From Bradyrhizobium hipponense (GTDB taxonomy: Bacteria > Pseudomonadota > Alphaproteobacteria > Rhizobiales > Xanthobacteraceae): DNA of 64,000 bases. Positions 25,946 through 34,399 of the stretch are shown here, one piece after another (within the stretch, counting starts at the first letter, position 1; each line of letters begins with the position of its first letter). The position numbers and the translations under genes are program-made. The DNA lies in contig NZ_VSTH01000013.1 of NCBI RefSeq assembly GCF_008123965.1, positions 1 through 64,000 on the forward strand. Reading direction: 5' to 3'. The notes beneath the pieces are model-generated. The model searched no databases. It was not told where the DNA came from and saw only the letters and a list, made by a program, of their open reading frames with translations.

Positions 25946-26611
25946 ATGGCCGACGACAACGAGCTGCCACCCGACAGCAAACTGACGCGCACCAAGCAAA
26001 TATGGGCGCGCGACGGCCAGTTCCTCACGGGACGGATCGCGCGGCCGGAAGACCAGCGGTTGCCGCCCGGCCAGCACCTCACCAAGGACTGGCCGGTGCT
26101 CGATCTCGGCGTCGTGCCACCGATCGCGCGTGAGCGCTGGCGGCTCGACGTCTATGGCGCGATCGAGAACCCCGTGTTCTGGACCTTTGCCGAATTCACC
26201 GCGCAAAAGCTGGTGCAACTCACTTCCGACATACACTGCGTCACCACCTGGTCGCGCTACGACAACCAATGGGAGGGGCTTGCGACGCGCGAGCTGCTCG
26301 CGGCCTGCCAGCCGCGCGACGACGCCCGCTTCGTGGTGCTGCATTCCCATGACGGCTACACCACCAACCTTGCCCTGGAAGACTTTGCCGCCGAAGACGC
26401 GCTGCTTGCCCATAGCTGGTCGGGTCAGCCGCTGTCGGACGAGCACGGCGGCCCGGTGCGGCTCGTCGTGCCGCATCTGTATTTCTGGAAGAGCGCCAAA
26501 TGGCTCCAGGCCATCGAATTCCTCACCGAGGACGCGCCGGGCTTCTGGGAGGTCCGCGGCTACCATAATCGCGGCGATCCCTGGACCGAACAGCGCTACT
26601 CCGACGATTAG
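25946..26611 (+). CDS. Sulfite-oxidase-fold molybdopterin oxidoreductase
   Basis: A 221-residue protein of the sulfite oxidase/YedY superfamily. The molybdenum-ligating Cys98 is in DIHCVTTWSRYDNQWEG. Other family features are RWRLDVYGAIENP, GGPVRLVVPHLYFWKSAKW and the C-terminal GYHNRGDPW. It lacks a signal peptide, so this short form is probably cytosolic, unlike MsrP. It is separated from the transporter gene by 3 bases. Reaction unknown; short cytosolic members often sit in mixed catabolic operons. Confidence 0.88.
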   Translation: MADDNELPPDSKLTRTKQIWARDGQFLTGRIARPEDQRLPPGQHLTKDWPVLDLGVVPPIARERWRLDVYGAIENPVFWTFAEFTAQKLVQLTSDIHCVTTWSRYDNQWEGLATRELLAACQPRDDARFVVLHSHDGYTTNLALEDFAAEDALLAHSWSGQPLSDEHGGPVRLVVPHLYFWKSAKWLQAIEFLTEDAPGFWEVRGYHNRGDPWTEQRYSDD

Positions 26612-26632
26612 AACTTTGAAACGGGGGAGCCC

Positions 26633-27856
26633 ATGCCGACGGAACGCTTTCAATTTACGGGCGAAGGCGGCCACCAACTCGCGGCCGCGCTGGAACTGCC
26701 GGATGGCGAGCCTGTGGCTTACGCGCTGTTCGCGCACTGCTTCACCTGCGGCAAGGACACATTGGCGGCCAAGCGCATCTCGGTCGCGCTTGCCGCCAAG
26801 AGCATCGCCGTGCTGCGCTTCGACTTCACTGGGCTCGGCTCCAGTGAAGGCGACTTTGCCAATTCGACCTTCTCCTCCAACGTCGCCGATCTCGTTCACG
26901 CCGCCGATCATCTGCGAGCGGCGCGCAAGGCGCCGTCGATCCTGATCGGCCACAGCCTCGGCGGCGCCGCGATTCTCGCCGCGGCCGGAGAAATTCCCGA
27001 GGCCAAGGCGGTTGTGACCATCGCGGCGCCGTCCGATCCCGTCCATGTCACCGGCCTGTTCAGCGAGCACATCGACAACATCCGCACGCAGGGCGAAGTC
27101 GAGGTCTCGCTGGCGGGGCGCCCGTTCAGGATCAAGCGCGAATTCCTCGACGACATTGTCGAGCATGAGTTGATGAAGGACGTGGCCGTGCTGCACAGGG
27201 CGCTGCTGGTGATGCATTCACCGATCGACGACACAGTCGGGATCGACAACGCGACCAAGATCTTCGTCTCGGCCAAGCACCCCAAGAGCTTTGTCTCGCT
27301 CGACCACGCCGATCATCTCCTGACCAGGCCGGCCGATGCGCTCTATGCGGCGGACGTGATCGCTGCCTGGGCCAGCCGATACGTCGACGCCGCAAAACCT
27401 GCGAAAGCGATGGATCTTCCCGAGGCGCCGCGTCAGGTCGTGGTCCGGGAAACGCGCAAGAGCAAGTTCAACCAGACCGTTAGCGTTGGCCCGCATCGCT
27501 TGGTGGCGGACGAGCCGGTTGCCGCCGGTGGCGAGGATGCCGGCCCCGGCCCTTACGATTTCCTGCTCGCCGGTCTCGGCGCCTGCACATCCATGACCAT
27601 GCGCCTTTATGCCGACCGCAAGGCGCTGCCGCTCGACCGCGTCACCGTCACCCTGAAGCATTCCAAGATCTACGCCAAGGACTGCGAGGAGTGCGAGACG
27701 CGCGAGGGCATGCTCGACCAGATCGAGCGCGATATCGCGATCGAGGGTACGCTCGATGCCGAGCAGCGCAAGAAGCTAATGGAGATCGCCGACAAATGTC
27801 CGGTGCACCGGACGCTGACTTCTGAGATCCGCATCGTCACAAAAGCCGTGGAATAG
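26633..27856 (+). CDS. Fused alpha/beta hydrolase and OsmC-family protein
   Basis: A 407-residue two-domain protein. Residues 1-255 are an alpha/beta hydrolase with nucleophile Ser108 (ILIGHSLGGAAIL) and a late His in LDHADHLL. Residues about 270-407 are an OsmC domain with its paired cysteines (GLGACTSMT and KCPVHRTL, Cys389), used to reduce organic peroxides. Such fusions occur in other proteobacteria. It is the last gene of the ferredoxin-P450 operon and converges on the MocR gene with a 10-base gap. A role in hydrolysing a product and removing organic peroxides made by the P450 is plausible inference. Confidence 0.88.
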   Translation: MPTERFQFTGEGGHQLAAALELPDGEPVAYALFAHCFTCGKDTLAAKRISVALAAKSIAVLRFDFTGLGSSEGDFANSTFSSNVADLVHAADHLRAARKAPSILIGHSLGGAAILAAAGEIPEAKAVVTIAAPSDPVHVTGLFSEHIDNIRTQGEVEVSLAGRPFRIKREFLDDIVEHELMKDVAVLHRALLVMHSPIDDTVGIDNATKIFVSAKHPKSFVSLDHADHLLTRPADALYAADVIAAWASRYVDAAKPAKAMDLPEAPRQVVVRETRKSKFNQTVSVGPHRLVADEPVAAGGEDAGPGPYDFLLAGLGACTSMTMRLYADRKALPLDRVTVTLKHSKIYAKDCEECETREGMLDQIERDIAIEGTLDAEQRKKLMEIADKCPVHRTLTSEIRIVTKAVE

Positions 27857-27866
27857 CGCGACTGCT

Positions 27867-29297
27867 CTAGAAGCACGACTCCATCGTTCGCACGGCTGCG
27901 CTGATCTCGCTCTCACGCCAGGCGGCAAAGCCGAGCAACAAGCCTTGATCGCGCGGCCGGCCAAGCGACAGGCTGGACAAGGCGCGAGTCTCGACACCTG
28001 CCTCGACCAGCCGCTTGACCGCCGCCCGATCGGCCCTGCTGCGCTTGAAACGTGCAACAAGCTGGATGCCGCCCGCGGGCACCTCGACCGAGAGCAACTC
28101 GCCCAGATGGCGCTGCAGACCATCGACGAGGTGGTCGCGGCGGGCATGATAGATCCGCCGCATCCGCCGGACATGCGCGAGAAAGTGTCCGTCGGCGATG
28201 AACTCAGCCAGCGCTTCCTGGATATGGCTGGCGGCCATCAGCCCGATGTGCCGTTGTGCAACTTCCAGCGTGGCGACCATGGCCGGCGGCACGACGAGAT
28301 AGCCGAGCCGGATATCCGACATCATCGCCTTGGAGAAGGTGCCGACATAGAACACCCGGCCATGGGCATCGAGCCCCTGCAACGCCGGCACCGGCCGGCT
28401 GTCATAGTGGAATTCACCGTCGTAATCGTCCTCCACGATCCAGGTCTTGCCGGGCCGGCTCGCGTTGAGAAACTCGGTGCGGCGGGCCAGCGACATCAGC
28501 CGCCCGGTCGGGTGCTGGTGCGATGGCGTCATGAAGATAAGCGTTGGAGCCGCCGTTCCAGACATACGCTGCATGCCCTGCTGGTCAAGCCCGACGCCGA
28601 TCACACGTGCACCAGAAGCGCGGAACGCGGCCGCAGCCCCGGGATAGCCGGGATCCTCGACCCACACGTCATCGCCGGGCGTGATGAGCGTGGCTGCGAT
28701 CAGGGTCAGCGCGGCCTGGGCGCTCGGCAGGATCATGATCTGGTCTGCCGTGGCGCGCACGCCCCTGCTAGTCGCAAGATAATGCGCCAGCGCCTCGCGC
28801 AGGCGCGGCCGGTTGATCGGGCCGAGCTCGCGCCTTCCCGCACGCACGGCGCTGCGGCGCAGGCAGCGCGCCCAGACCTCATTGGGAAACTCCCTGAAAT
28901 CGCCGTGTCCCGGACGCAAGGGACGCAGCGGCGCCAGATAGGACATCGGCCAGTCCATCTGGCTGAGCTTCGAGGCCCAGGGAGAGAGCCGAGGCTTCGC
29001 CGAGCGCACGCGCGACGCGGCACCGCCTGCACTTTCGATGTGCTCGCCACCGTCGACTGTTACCGCCGGGCGCCGGCCGTGCGATGTCTCCAGATATCCT
29101 TCGGCGGCAAGTTGCTCGAACGCATACGTTACGGTGTTACGCGAGACGCCGAGATCGCTCGCAAGCCGGCGGCTCGACGGGAGCGCCTGCCCCTTGCCGA
29201 TGCGGCCGCTCGCGATCAGGCCCCTGAGCTGGCTCGTCAACTGAGCCGCGAGCCCTTCCTCGCCGGCGCGGTTCAGATCGAACATTCCAGAAATCAT
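27867..29297 (-). CDS. MocR/PdxR-type GntR regulator with aminotransferase domain
   Basis: A 476-residue regulator. The N-terminal GntR winged helix is at about 10-75 (RGLIASGRIGKGQALPSSRR, then LGVSRNTVTYAFEQLAAEGY). A fold-type I aminotransferase domain that binds pyridoxal phosphate follows, with the Schiff-base Lys in GTFSKAMMSDIRLGY. The start is uncertain among GTG 29315, ATG 29297 and ATG 29285. The middle one is used because the first overlaps a putative operator. It is divergent from an EamA transporter gene, a common MocR arrangement in which the regulator controls its neighbour. Confidence 0.87.
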   Translation of the reverse strand: MISGMFDLNRAGEEGLAAQLTSQLRGLIASGRIGKGQALPSSRRLASDLGVSRNTVTYAFEQLAAEGYLETSHGRRPAVTVDGGEHIESAGGAASRVRSAKPRLSPWASKLSQMDWPMSYLAPLRPLRPGHGDFREFPNEVWARCLRRSAVRAGRRELGPINRPRLREALAHYLATSRGVRATADQIMILPSAQAALTLIAATLITPGDDVWVEDPGYPGAAAAFRASGARVIGVGLDQQGMQRMSGTAAPTLIFMTPSHQHPTGRLMSLARRTEFLNASRPGKTWIVEDDYDGEFHYDSRPVPALQGLDAHGRVFYVGTFSKAMMSDIRLGYLVVPPAMVATLEVAQRHIGLMAASHIQEALAEFIADGHFLAHVRRMRRIYHARRDHLVDGLQRHLGELLSVEVPAGGIQLVARFKRSRADRAAVKRLVEAGVETRALSSLSLGRPRDQGLLLGFAAWRESEISAAVRTMESCF

Positions 29298-29308
29298 CGC
29301 TTCTGAAA

Positions 29309-29353
29309 CTGGCACCTTATTCCTTCTCTATCTGGCACTTTTTAAGGTGCCAA
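29309..29353. promoter_or_regulatory. Candidate MocR operator between the regulator and EamA genes
   Basis: Two direct copies of CTGGCACYTT stand at 29309-29318 and 29332-29341, 23 bases apart. An inverted copy AAGGTGCCAA is at 29344-29353. Spaced direct repeats are typical of MocR-type operators. Confidence 0.55.
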
Positions 29354-29397
29354 CCGTGATGCTATCTGCGGGATCAGACTACATCAAGGATCTCGCA

Positions 29398-30315
29398 ATG
29401 AACTCCCCTCTATCCTCGCGCGCGGCCGTCGGCCTGTTCCTGATCGTCGTGCTGGCCTGGGGCGTGAACCGGTCGGTGACCAAACAGCTGGTGCAGTTCG
29501 TTCCGCCGCTGTGGACCGCGGCAATCCGGAGCTGGATCGCGCTGATCGGCCTCGCTGCGATCCTCGGACTGAGCAACAATCTGGTGATCCCGGAGCGGCG
29601 CGACATCCCAGTGGTCCTCAGCGTCGCGCTGCTGCACATGACGCTGTTCTCGACCTTGGTCGCGGCGGGCCTGCGCTTCCTGCCCGCGAGCAAGGGCATC
29701 GTGCTGGGCTACACGACGCCGCTCTGGGTCGCGCTTGCTGCGCCGCTGCTCGGGAAGGACACGCTGACCGCGCCTAAGCTTGCCGGCGCACTTCTCGGGC
29801 TGATCGGCCTTGCTGTGATCCTGAACCCGTTCTCGATCGACTGGACCAACCTCAACGTCGTGCTCGGCGCAGGCATGGTCATTCTGGCCGCGATCTGCTG
29901 GGCCGCAAACATCATTTATATCCGCGAACATCGCTGGATCGCGTCCCCGCTTCAGCTCCTGATCTGGCAGGTGCTGGTGGCGACGGTGGTGCTGTCGATC
30001 ACCGCGACAATCAGCGACGGCGTGCCGCATGCAGAATGGTCGTGGAGGCTCGTCCTGCTATTCCTGTATTCGGGCCTGATCGGAACGGTGCTCGCCTATT
30101 GGGCCATGTCGATGGTCAACAGGAGCATCTCGGCCCTGACGACGTCGCTCGGCACCACCGGGACGCCGATCGTGGGCATCGCCAGCGCCGCGATCCTGCT
30201 CGGTGAACCCATCGATCTGAGCTTGGCCGTCGCCGCTGCACTCATCGTCGCCGGCATCGGCCTTGCGACGCTGGGCAACCGACCGCTGCGCAGTCAGGCT
30301 GCCGCGAGCGGCTGA
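29398..30315 (+). CDS. EamA/DMT-family transporter
   Basis: A 305-residue membrane protein with ten hydrophobic segments in two EamA repeats (first about 10-140, second about 155-290). The ATG at 29398, preceded by AAGGA, gives the usual short cytoplasmic start; an upstream GTG would add a non-homologous leader and run into the operator repeats. DMT exporters move amino acids, purines or other metabolites. Divergence from a MocR gene suggests an amino-acid or amine-related substrate. The end overlaps the convergent YeeE/YedE gene by 22 bases. Confidence 0.87.
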   Translation: MNSPLSSRAAVGLFLIVVLAWGVNRSVTKQLVQFVPPLWTAAIRSWIALIGLAAILGLSNNLVIPERRDIPVVLSVALLHMTLFSTLVAAGLRFLPASKGIVLGYTTPLWVALAAPLLGKDTLTAPKLAGALLGLIGLAVILNPFSIDWTNLNVVLGAGMVILAAICWAANIIYIREHRWIASPLQLLIWQVLVATVVLSITATISDGVPHAEWSWRLVLLFLYSGLIGTVLAYWAMSMVNRSISALTTSLGTTGTPIVGIASAAILLGEPIDLSLAVAAALIVAGIGLATLGNRPLRSQAAASG

Positions 30316-31349
30316 ACGCGCAGCGCTCCGCGCAGGCCTGCCGTCGTGCCGAGCAGGATGCCGGCGACCGCGACGAACGACGCGACTGCAAGCGTCGACA
30401 GGCCGGTCAGCCCCTGCCCGATCGAGCAGCCGAACGCCATCACGCCGCCGATGCCCATCAGCGCGGCGCCGCTGCCTGAGCGCATCATGTGGCGCGGCGA
30501 AGAGTAACCTTCGAGATGAAAGTTGCCGGTGACGAGCGCCGTGACCAGGCTGCCGGCGAAGACGCCCGCAACCGTCGCGATGCCGAAGTTCAGCGTCAGG
30601 CCGGTCGAGAGCATGGCGTATTGCAGCGCATCCGCGATCGGCGCGATGAAGGTGAGCGAGGTCACCGGGACTGGGTTGAAATCATCGGCACCGAGGTAGC
30701 CGGTGACGAACCAGCCGCTCGCGACGAGCAGGCCGACTGTGATGCCGGCCGCGATCTGCCCCGGCGAGCGTCGGTATGCCGGATGGGCGAACGCAAACAG
30801 GACCAAGGCGACGACGATTGCGGCAGAAGCCAGCGCGCGCGAGGCGGCTTCGCCAAAGCCAAGCATCGCCAGCAGGGAGGGCAGCGAATTCGCATTGATC
30901 GTGGTTTGCGACGCCTGAACCAGCGCGATGCGAGCTGGCGCAATCAGACCCTTGAGCGTCATCTGTGCGGCGATGGCGAGCACGATCACCACCACGAACG
31001 AGCGGAGATTGCCGCGGCCGAGCAGAACCAGCGCGCGCGAGCCGCAGCCGTTCGATAGCACCATGCCGTAGCCGAACAGCAGGCCGCCAAGGAACAGCAC
31101 CGGCGCCGAAAACGTCTGTTGCAGGTAGATCGACTTACCGAGGTCGACCGTGCCGCTGCCGGCGAGGAGCTGACTCACCGTGATCGCGACCGCCATCGCC
31201 AGCGCATAAGTCCGCACCAGCCGGGCGTCACCCTTGGCGAGAAAGCCGCGCATGCTACTCATCAAGCAGAAGCCGCTGAGCAGGCCGACGACACCGTAGA
31301 CGAGACCGATGGCGAGGCCAGCAAGGATGACGAGTTGTGTCGATTCCAT
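30294..31349 (-). CDS. YeeE/YedE-family thiosulfate/sulfur transporter
   Basis: A 351-residue inner-membrane protein with about nine hydrophobic segments. The conserved cysteine motifs are LLSGFCLMSS, LSNGCGSRALVLLGRG and AFGCSIGQGLTGLS. In the structurally known TsuA, such cysteines pass thiosulfate through the membrane. No SirA/TusA-type partner is adjacent. Together with the DoxDA module far upstream this is the second sulfur-compound gene in the window, but the two are not linked. A palindromic repeat lies 30 bases upstream of its start. Confidence 0.85.
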   Translation of the reverse strand: MESTQLVILAGLAIGLVYGVVGLLSGFCLMSSMRGFLAKGDARLVRTYALAMAVAITVSQLLAGSGTVDLGKSIYLQQTFSAPVLFLGGLLFGYGMVLSNGCGSRALVLLGRGNLRSFVVVIVLAIAAQMTLKGLIAPARIALVQASQTTINANSLPSLLAMLGFGEAASRALASAAIVVALVLFAFAHPAYRRSPGQIAAGITVGLLVASGWFVTGYLGADDFNPVPVTSLTFIAPIADALQYAMLSTGLTLNFGIATVAGVFAGSLVTALVTGNFHLEGYSSPRHMMRSGSGAALMGIGGVMAFGCSIGQGLTGLSTLAVASFVAVAGILLGTTAGLRGALRVQPLAAA

Positions 31350-31378
31350 CGATTGTCCTCAGACGCCTCGCCATTCTC

Positions 31379-31459
31379 CGTCATTGCGAGCACAGCGAAG
31401 CAATCCAGTCCGTCTCCACGGATACATTTCTGGATTGCTTCGCTGCGCTCGCAATGACG
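31379..31459. repeat. REP-like palindromic element, copy 1
   Basis: About 80 bases with terminal arms CGTCATTGCGAG and CTCGCAATGACG. Inner arms GAAGCAATCCAG and CTGGATTGCTTC flank a variable centre. It lies between the YeeE/YedE and quinone oxidoreductase genes, ending just short of the latter's stop at 31463. Similar copies are at 35511, 41525 and 50057. Confidence 0.85.
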
Positions 31460-31462
31460 AGT

Positions 31463-32467
31463 TCACGGCTTTAGGATCACCCGATCGCGCGACGAGCCGG
31501 CGACCGCAACATAGGCCTCCCTGGCGCGCTCGAGCGGATAGACAGCATTCGCCTTGATCGAGAACGGTTTCAGGTGACCACTTGCAAAGCCGGGGCTGAG
31601 TTCGCGCAGCACCGCGCCCGTCGCCGTCGAGGACAGGCCGAGCGTGTCGATGCCGACATAGGTGTGCTGTCCGCGATAGAATTCGAGGATGTTGAACTGC
31701 ACGATGCGGTCGATCGCGGCGATCAGGATCTGGCGGCCGCGAAGTGCGAGGGATTTGTGCGCGGCCTGGAAATAGGGATCGCCCACCGTGTTGAAAACGA
31801 TATCTGCGCCCTTGCCGCCGGTCGCTTCGCGCACGCGCGTTGCGACGTCCGTGGCGGACGCATCGATCACCTCGATCGGCGCGTTGGCGTGGCCCTCATA
31901 AGCTTCCGCCTTGCGCACCACCCCGATGACCCGCGCGCCCTGCCAGGTCGCAATCTGCACCGCGGCCTGGCCGACCTTGCCGTTGACGCCCATCACCAGC
32001 ACGGTCTCGCTTTGCTTGGGCAAGCCGGCGCGGCGAAAGCCTTCCATGGCGGTGACAAAGGGAACGCCGATGCCGGCAGCCTCTTCCCAGGACACGTTCT
32101 TCGGCTTCTCCACCACTGCATCGGCTTCGACGACGAGATGCGTGGCATGAGTGCCGTCGCGGCGGATGCCGAGATCGCCGGAGGAGCCGAACACTTCGCG
32201 GCCGACCGTGCCAGGGGGTCCGTCGATCACCACACCGGCGTAATCGCGCCCGGGCGTGCGCGGGAATACAGCGTAGGACATCAGCCCAGTTGCAGCCTTG
32301 ACGTCGGACGGATTGACCGCCGCTGCCTTGAGCTCAATCAGGAGGTCGTTGGCACCGCGGGCGAGCGTGCGATGCTCGACGCGAGGCGCGAGCGCCGCCG
32401 CGTTCTCGGCCTTGGCAAGAAGGCGCACGCAACGTGCTTCAACGGCTTTGGTATCGGTTCCTGACAT
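31463..32467 (-). CDS. Zinc-free quinone oxidoreductase/MDR-family dehydrogenase
   Basis: A 334-residue medium-chain dehydrogenase/reductase. The N-terminal GroES-like domain has AAAVNPSDVKAATG and FPRTPGRDYAGVV. The Rossmann motif is VLVMGVNGKVGQAAVQIA. The cysteines and other ligands of zinc alcohol dehydrogenases are missing, so it belongs to the quinone-reductase-like branch. It is downstream of paaK on the same strand (51-base gap) and could be transcribed with the phenylacetate genes, though no such member of the pathway is established. Substrate unknown. Confidence 0.87.
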   Translation of the reverse strand: MSGTDTKAVEARCVRLLAKAENAAALAPRVEHRTLARGANDLLIELKAAAVNPSDVKAATGLMSYAVFPRTPGRDYAGVVIDGPPGTVGREVFGSSGDLGIRRDGTHATHLVVEADAVVEKPKNVSWEEAAGIGVPFVTAMEGFRRAGLPKQSETVLVMGVNGKVGQAAVQIATWQGARVIGVVRKAEAYEGHANAPIEVIDASATDVATRVREATGGKGADIVFNTVGDPYFQAAHKSLALRGRQILIAAIDRIVQFNILEFYRGQHTYVGIDTLGLSSTATGAVLRELSPGFASGHLKPFSIKANAVYPLERAREAYVAVAGSSRDRVILKP

Positions 32468-32518
32468 TGAAAGACCCGCGACTTGTCGCGGGCCTTGTCG
32501 CCTTTGCGGGTGGTCAAG

Positions 32519-33850
32519 TCAATCCTTCGGCCGCTTGTCAAGGAGCCGCTTCGCCTTTCCGAGCGAACGCTCCAGCGTTGCGGGTGCGACCACCCGCACT
32601 TTCGCCGTGATCCCGATCGTGTTCTTGATATGGGTCGAGATCCGGTCGGCATGGTCGGGCAGGCCCCGGCCGTCCCAACTCTCCGGTCGCGCTTCCGCAA
32701 TGATGGTCAGCTCGTCCATGCGGCCCTCGCGGGTCAACTCGAGGATGAAGTGGCCGCCGCACCAATCGGTCGCGAGCAGGACTTCCTCGATCTGGGTCGG
32801 GAACAGATTGACGCCGCGTAGGATGATCATGTCATCCGAGCGGCCCGTCACCTTCTCCATCCGCCGCATGCCCGGCCGCGCCGTGCCCGGCAGCAGCCGC
32901 GTGAGGTCCCGGGTTCGATAGCGGATCACCGGGAAGGCTTCCTTGGTCAGCGAGGTAAAGACCAGTTCGCCCTTCTCGCCATCCGGCAGTACCGCGCCGG
33001 TCTCGGGATCAATCACCTCGGGATAGAAATGATCCTCCCAGATGTGCAGGCCGTCCTTGCTCTCAATGCACTCCTGCGCCACGCCGGGGCCGATCACTTC
33101 GGAGAGGCCATAGATGTCGGTCGCATCCATGTCGAAGGCTTCCTCGATCTCGCCGCGCATGGCATTGGTCCAGGGCTCGGCGCCGAAGATGCCGACGTTG
33201 AGCGAGCATTGGCGCGGATCGAGCTTCTGGCGCTTGAACTCGTCCAGGATCGCCAGCATGTAACTCGGCGTCACCGTGATGATGTCGGGGCGGAAATCAT
33301 TGATGAGCTGCACCTGGCGCTCGGTCATGCCACCGGAGATCGGCACCACCGTGCAGCCGAGCTTCTCGGCACCGTAGTGCACGCCGAGCCCACCGGTGAA
33401 CAGGCCATAGCCGTAGGCATTGTGGATTATCATGCCGGTGCGGCCACCGGCGGCGCGAATCGAACGCGCCATCACCTCCGACCAGGTGTCGATGTCGGCT
33501 TGCGTGTAGCCGACCACGATCGGCTTGCCCGTCGTGCCGGAGGAGGCATGCACGCGCACCAGCTTTTCGCGGGGGACGGCGAACATATTGAAAGGATAGT
33601 TGTCGCGCAGATCACTCTTTACCGTGAACGGGAATTTTGCGAGATCGGACAGCTCGCGAAAGTCGGACGGATGCAGGCCCGCCTTGTCGAAGGCTTTGCG
33701 ATAATGCGCGACGTTGTCGTATGCGTGCTTCAGCGACCAGGCGAGGCGCTGCTTTTGTAACGCCATGATCTCGTCGCGTGACGCGCGCTCATGCGCGTCC
33801 ATCTCGGCACGATAGGTATTGCCACCTTCCTTGAGCCTGATCAGAGCCAT
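32519..33850 (-). CDS. paaK: Phenylacetate-CoA ligase
   Basis: A 443-residue cytosolic enzyme that activates phenylacetate with ATP and CoA, the first step of the pathway. The AMP-binding loop is VHASSGTTGKPIVVGYT; later motifs are GIFGAEPWT, DIYGLSEVIGPG and RTRDLTRLLPG. The C-terminal lid contains GRSDDMIILRGVNLFPTQ. The ATG at 33850 with GAGG upstream gives the family length; an upstream extension of 23 residues is Arg/Gln-rich and unlikely. It follows paaI by 47 bases on the same strand. Confidence 0.95.
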   Translation of the reverse strand: MALIRLKEGGNTYRAEMDAHERASRDEIMALQKQRLAWSLKHAYDNVAHYRKAFDKAGLHPSDFRELSDLAKFPFTVKSDLRDNYPFNMFAVPREKLVRVHASSGTTGKPIVVGYTQADIDTWSEVMARSIRAAGGRTGMIIHNAYGYGLFTGGLGVHYGAEKLGCTVVPISGGMTERQVQLINDFRPDIITVTPSYMLAILDEFKRQKLDPRQCSLNVGIFGAEPWTNAMRGEIEEAFDMDATDIYGLSEVIGPGVAQECIESKDGLHIWEDHFYPEVIDPETGAVLPDGEKGELVFTSLTKEAFPVIRYRTRDLTRLLPGTARPGMRRMEKVTGRSDDMIILRGVNLFPTQIEEVLLATDWCGGHFILELTREGRMDELTIIAEARPESWDGRGLPDHADRISTHIKNTIGITAKVRVVAPATLERSLGKAKRLLDKRPKD

Positions 33851-33897
33851 CCTCGTTTCCCCGCAACATTGGTTTGATCTTTTTGTTGATCTTTGTC

Positions 33898-34344
33898 TCA
33901 GTCTTGCGCCGGCAGCCACGTGCCGGGAATGACACGCGAGTGCCCGCGGAATTCGGCGATGACGGTGTCGCTGGCGGTGACCCGCACGTCATAGATCCCG
34001 GAGCGGCCACCGCGGGTAACCTCGCGCGCTCTCGCAATGAGGCGATCGCCGAGCTTGCCCGGCTTGATGAAGGTGATCTGCCCTTGCGCCGCGACCACGC
34101 GCTCATTGTGCGAGTTGCAGGCGAACGCAAAGGCGGAATCGGCGAGCGTAAAGATGAAGCCGCCATGCGCGATACGCTGGCCGTTGACCATGTCCGGCCG
34201 CACATTCATTGCCAGCGTCGCAATGCCAGGACCGATCTCGACGATCTCCATGCCGAGGCCCTTTGAGGCGTCGTCCTCCGTCCACATCACCTCAGCGCAG
34301 GCGCGAGCAATATCTTCAGGCGACAGACCGGCTTTGACGTTCAC
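33898..34344 (-). CDS. paaI: Hydroxyphenylacetyl-CoA thioesterase PaaI
   Basis: A 148-residue hot-dog fold thioesterase. The motif VNGQRIAHGGFIFTLADSAF with the catalytic Asp is typical of PaaI. The enzyme hydrolyses ring-hydroxylated or dead-end phenylacetyl-CoA products and frees CoA. The start is a GTG at 34344, chosen because GGAGG stands five bases before it. It lies between paaE and paaK on the same strand. Confidence 0.93.
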   Translation of the reverse strand: MNVKAGLSPEDIARACAEVMWTEDDASKGLGMEIVEIGPGIATLAMNVRPDMVNGQRIAHGGFIFTLADSAFAFACNSHNERVVAAQGQITFIKPGKLGDRLIARAREVTRGGRSGIYDVRVTASDTVIAEFRGHSRVIPGTWLPAQD

Positions 34345-34399
34345 GCGCTCCTCCAGGCTGGATGTTTTCCCATGATGTTCTGCCGGTTGCCGAGGGCTG

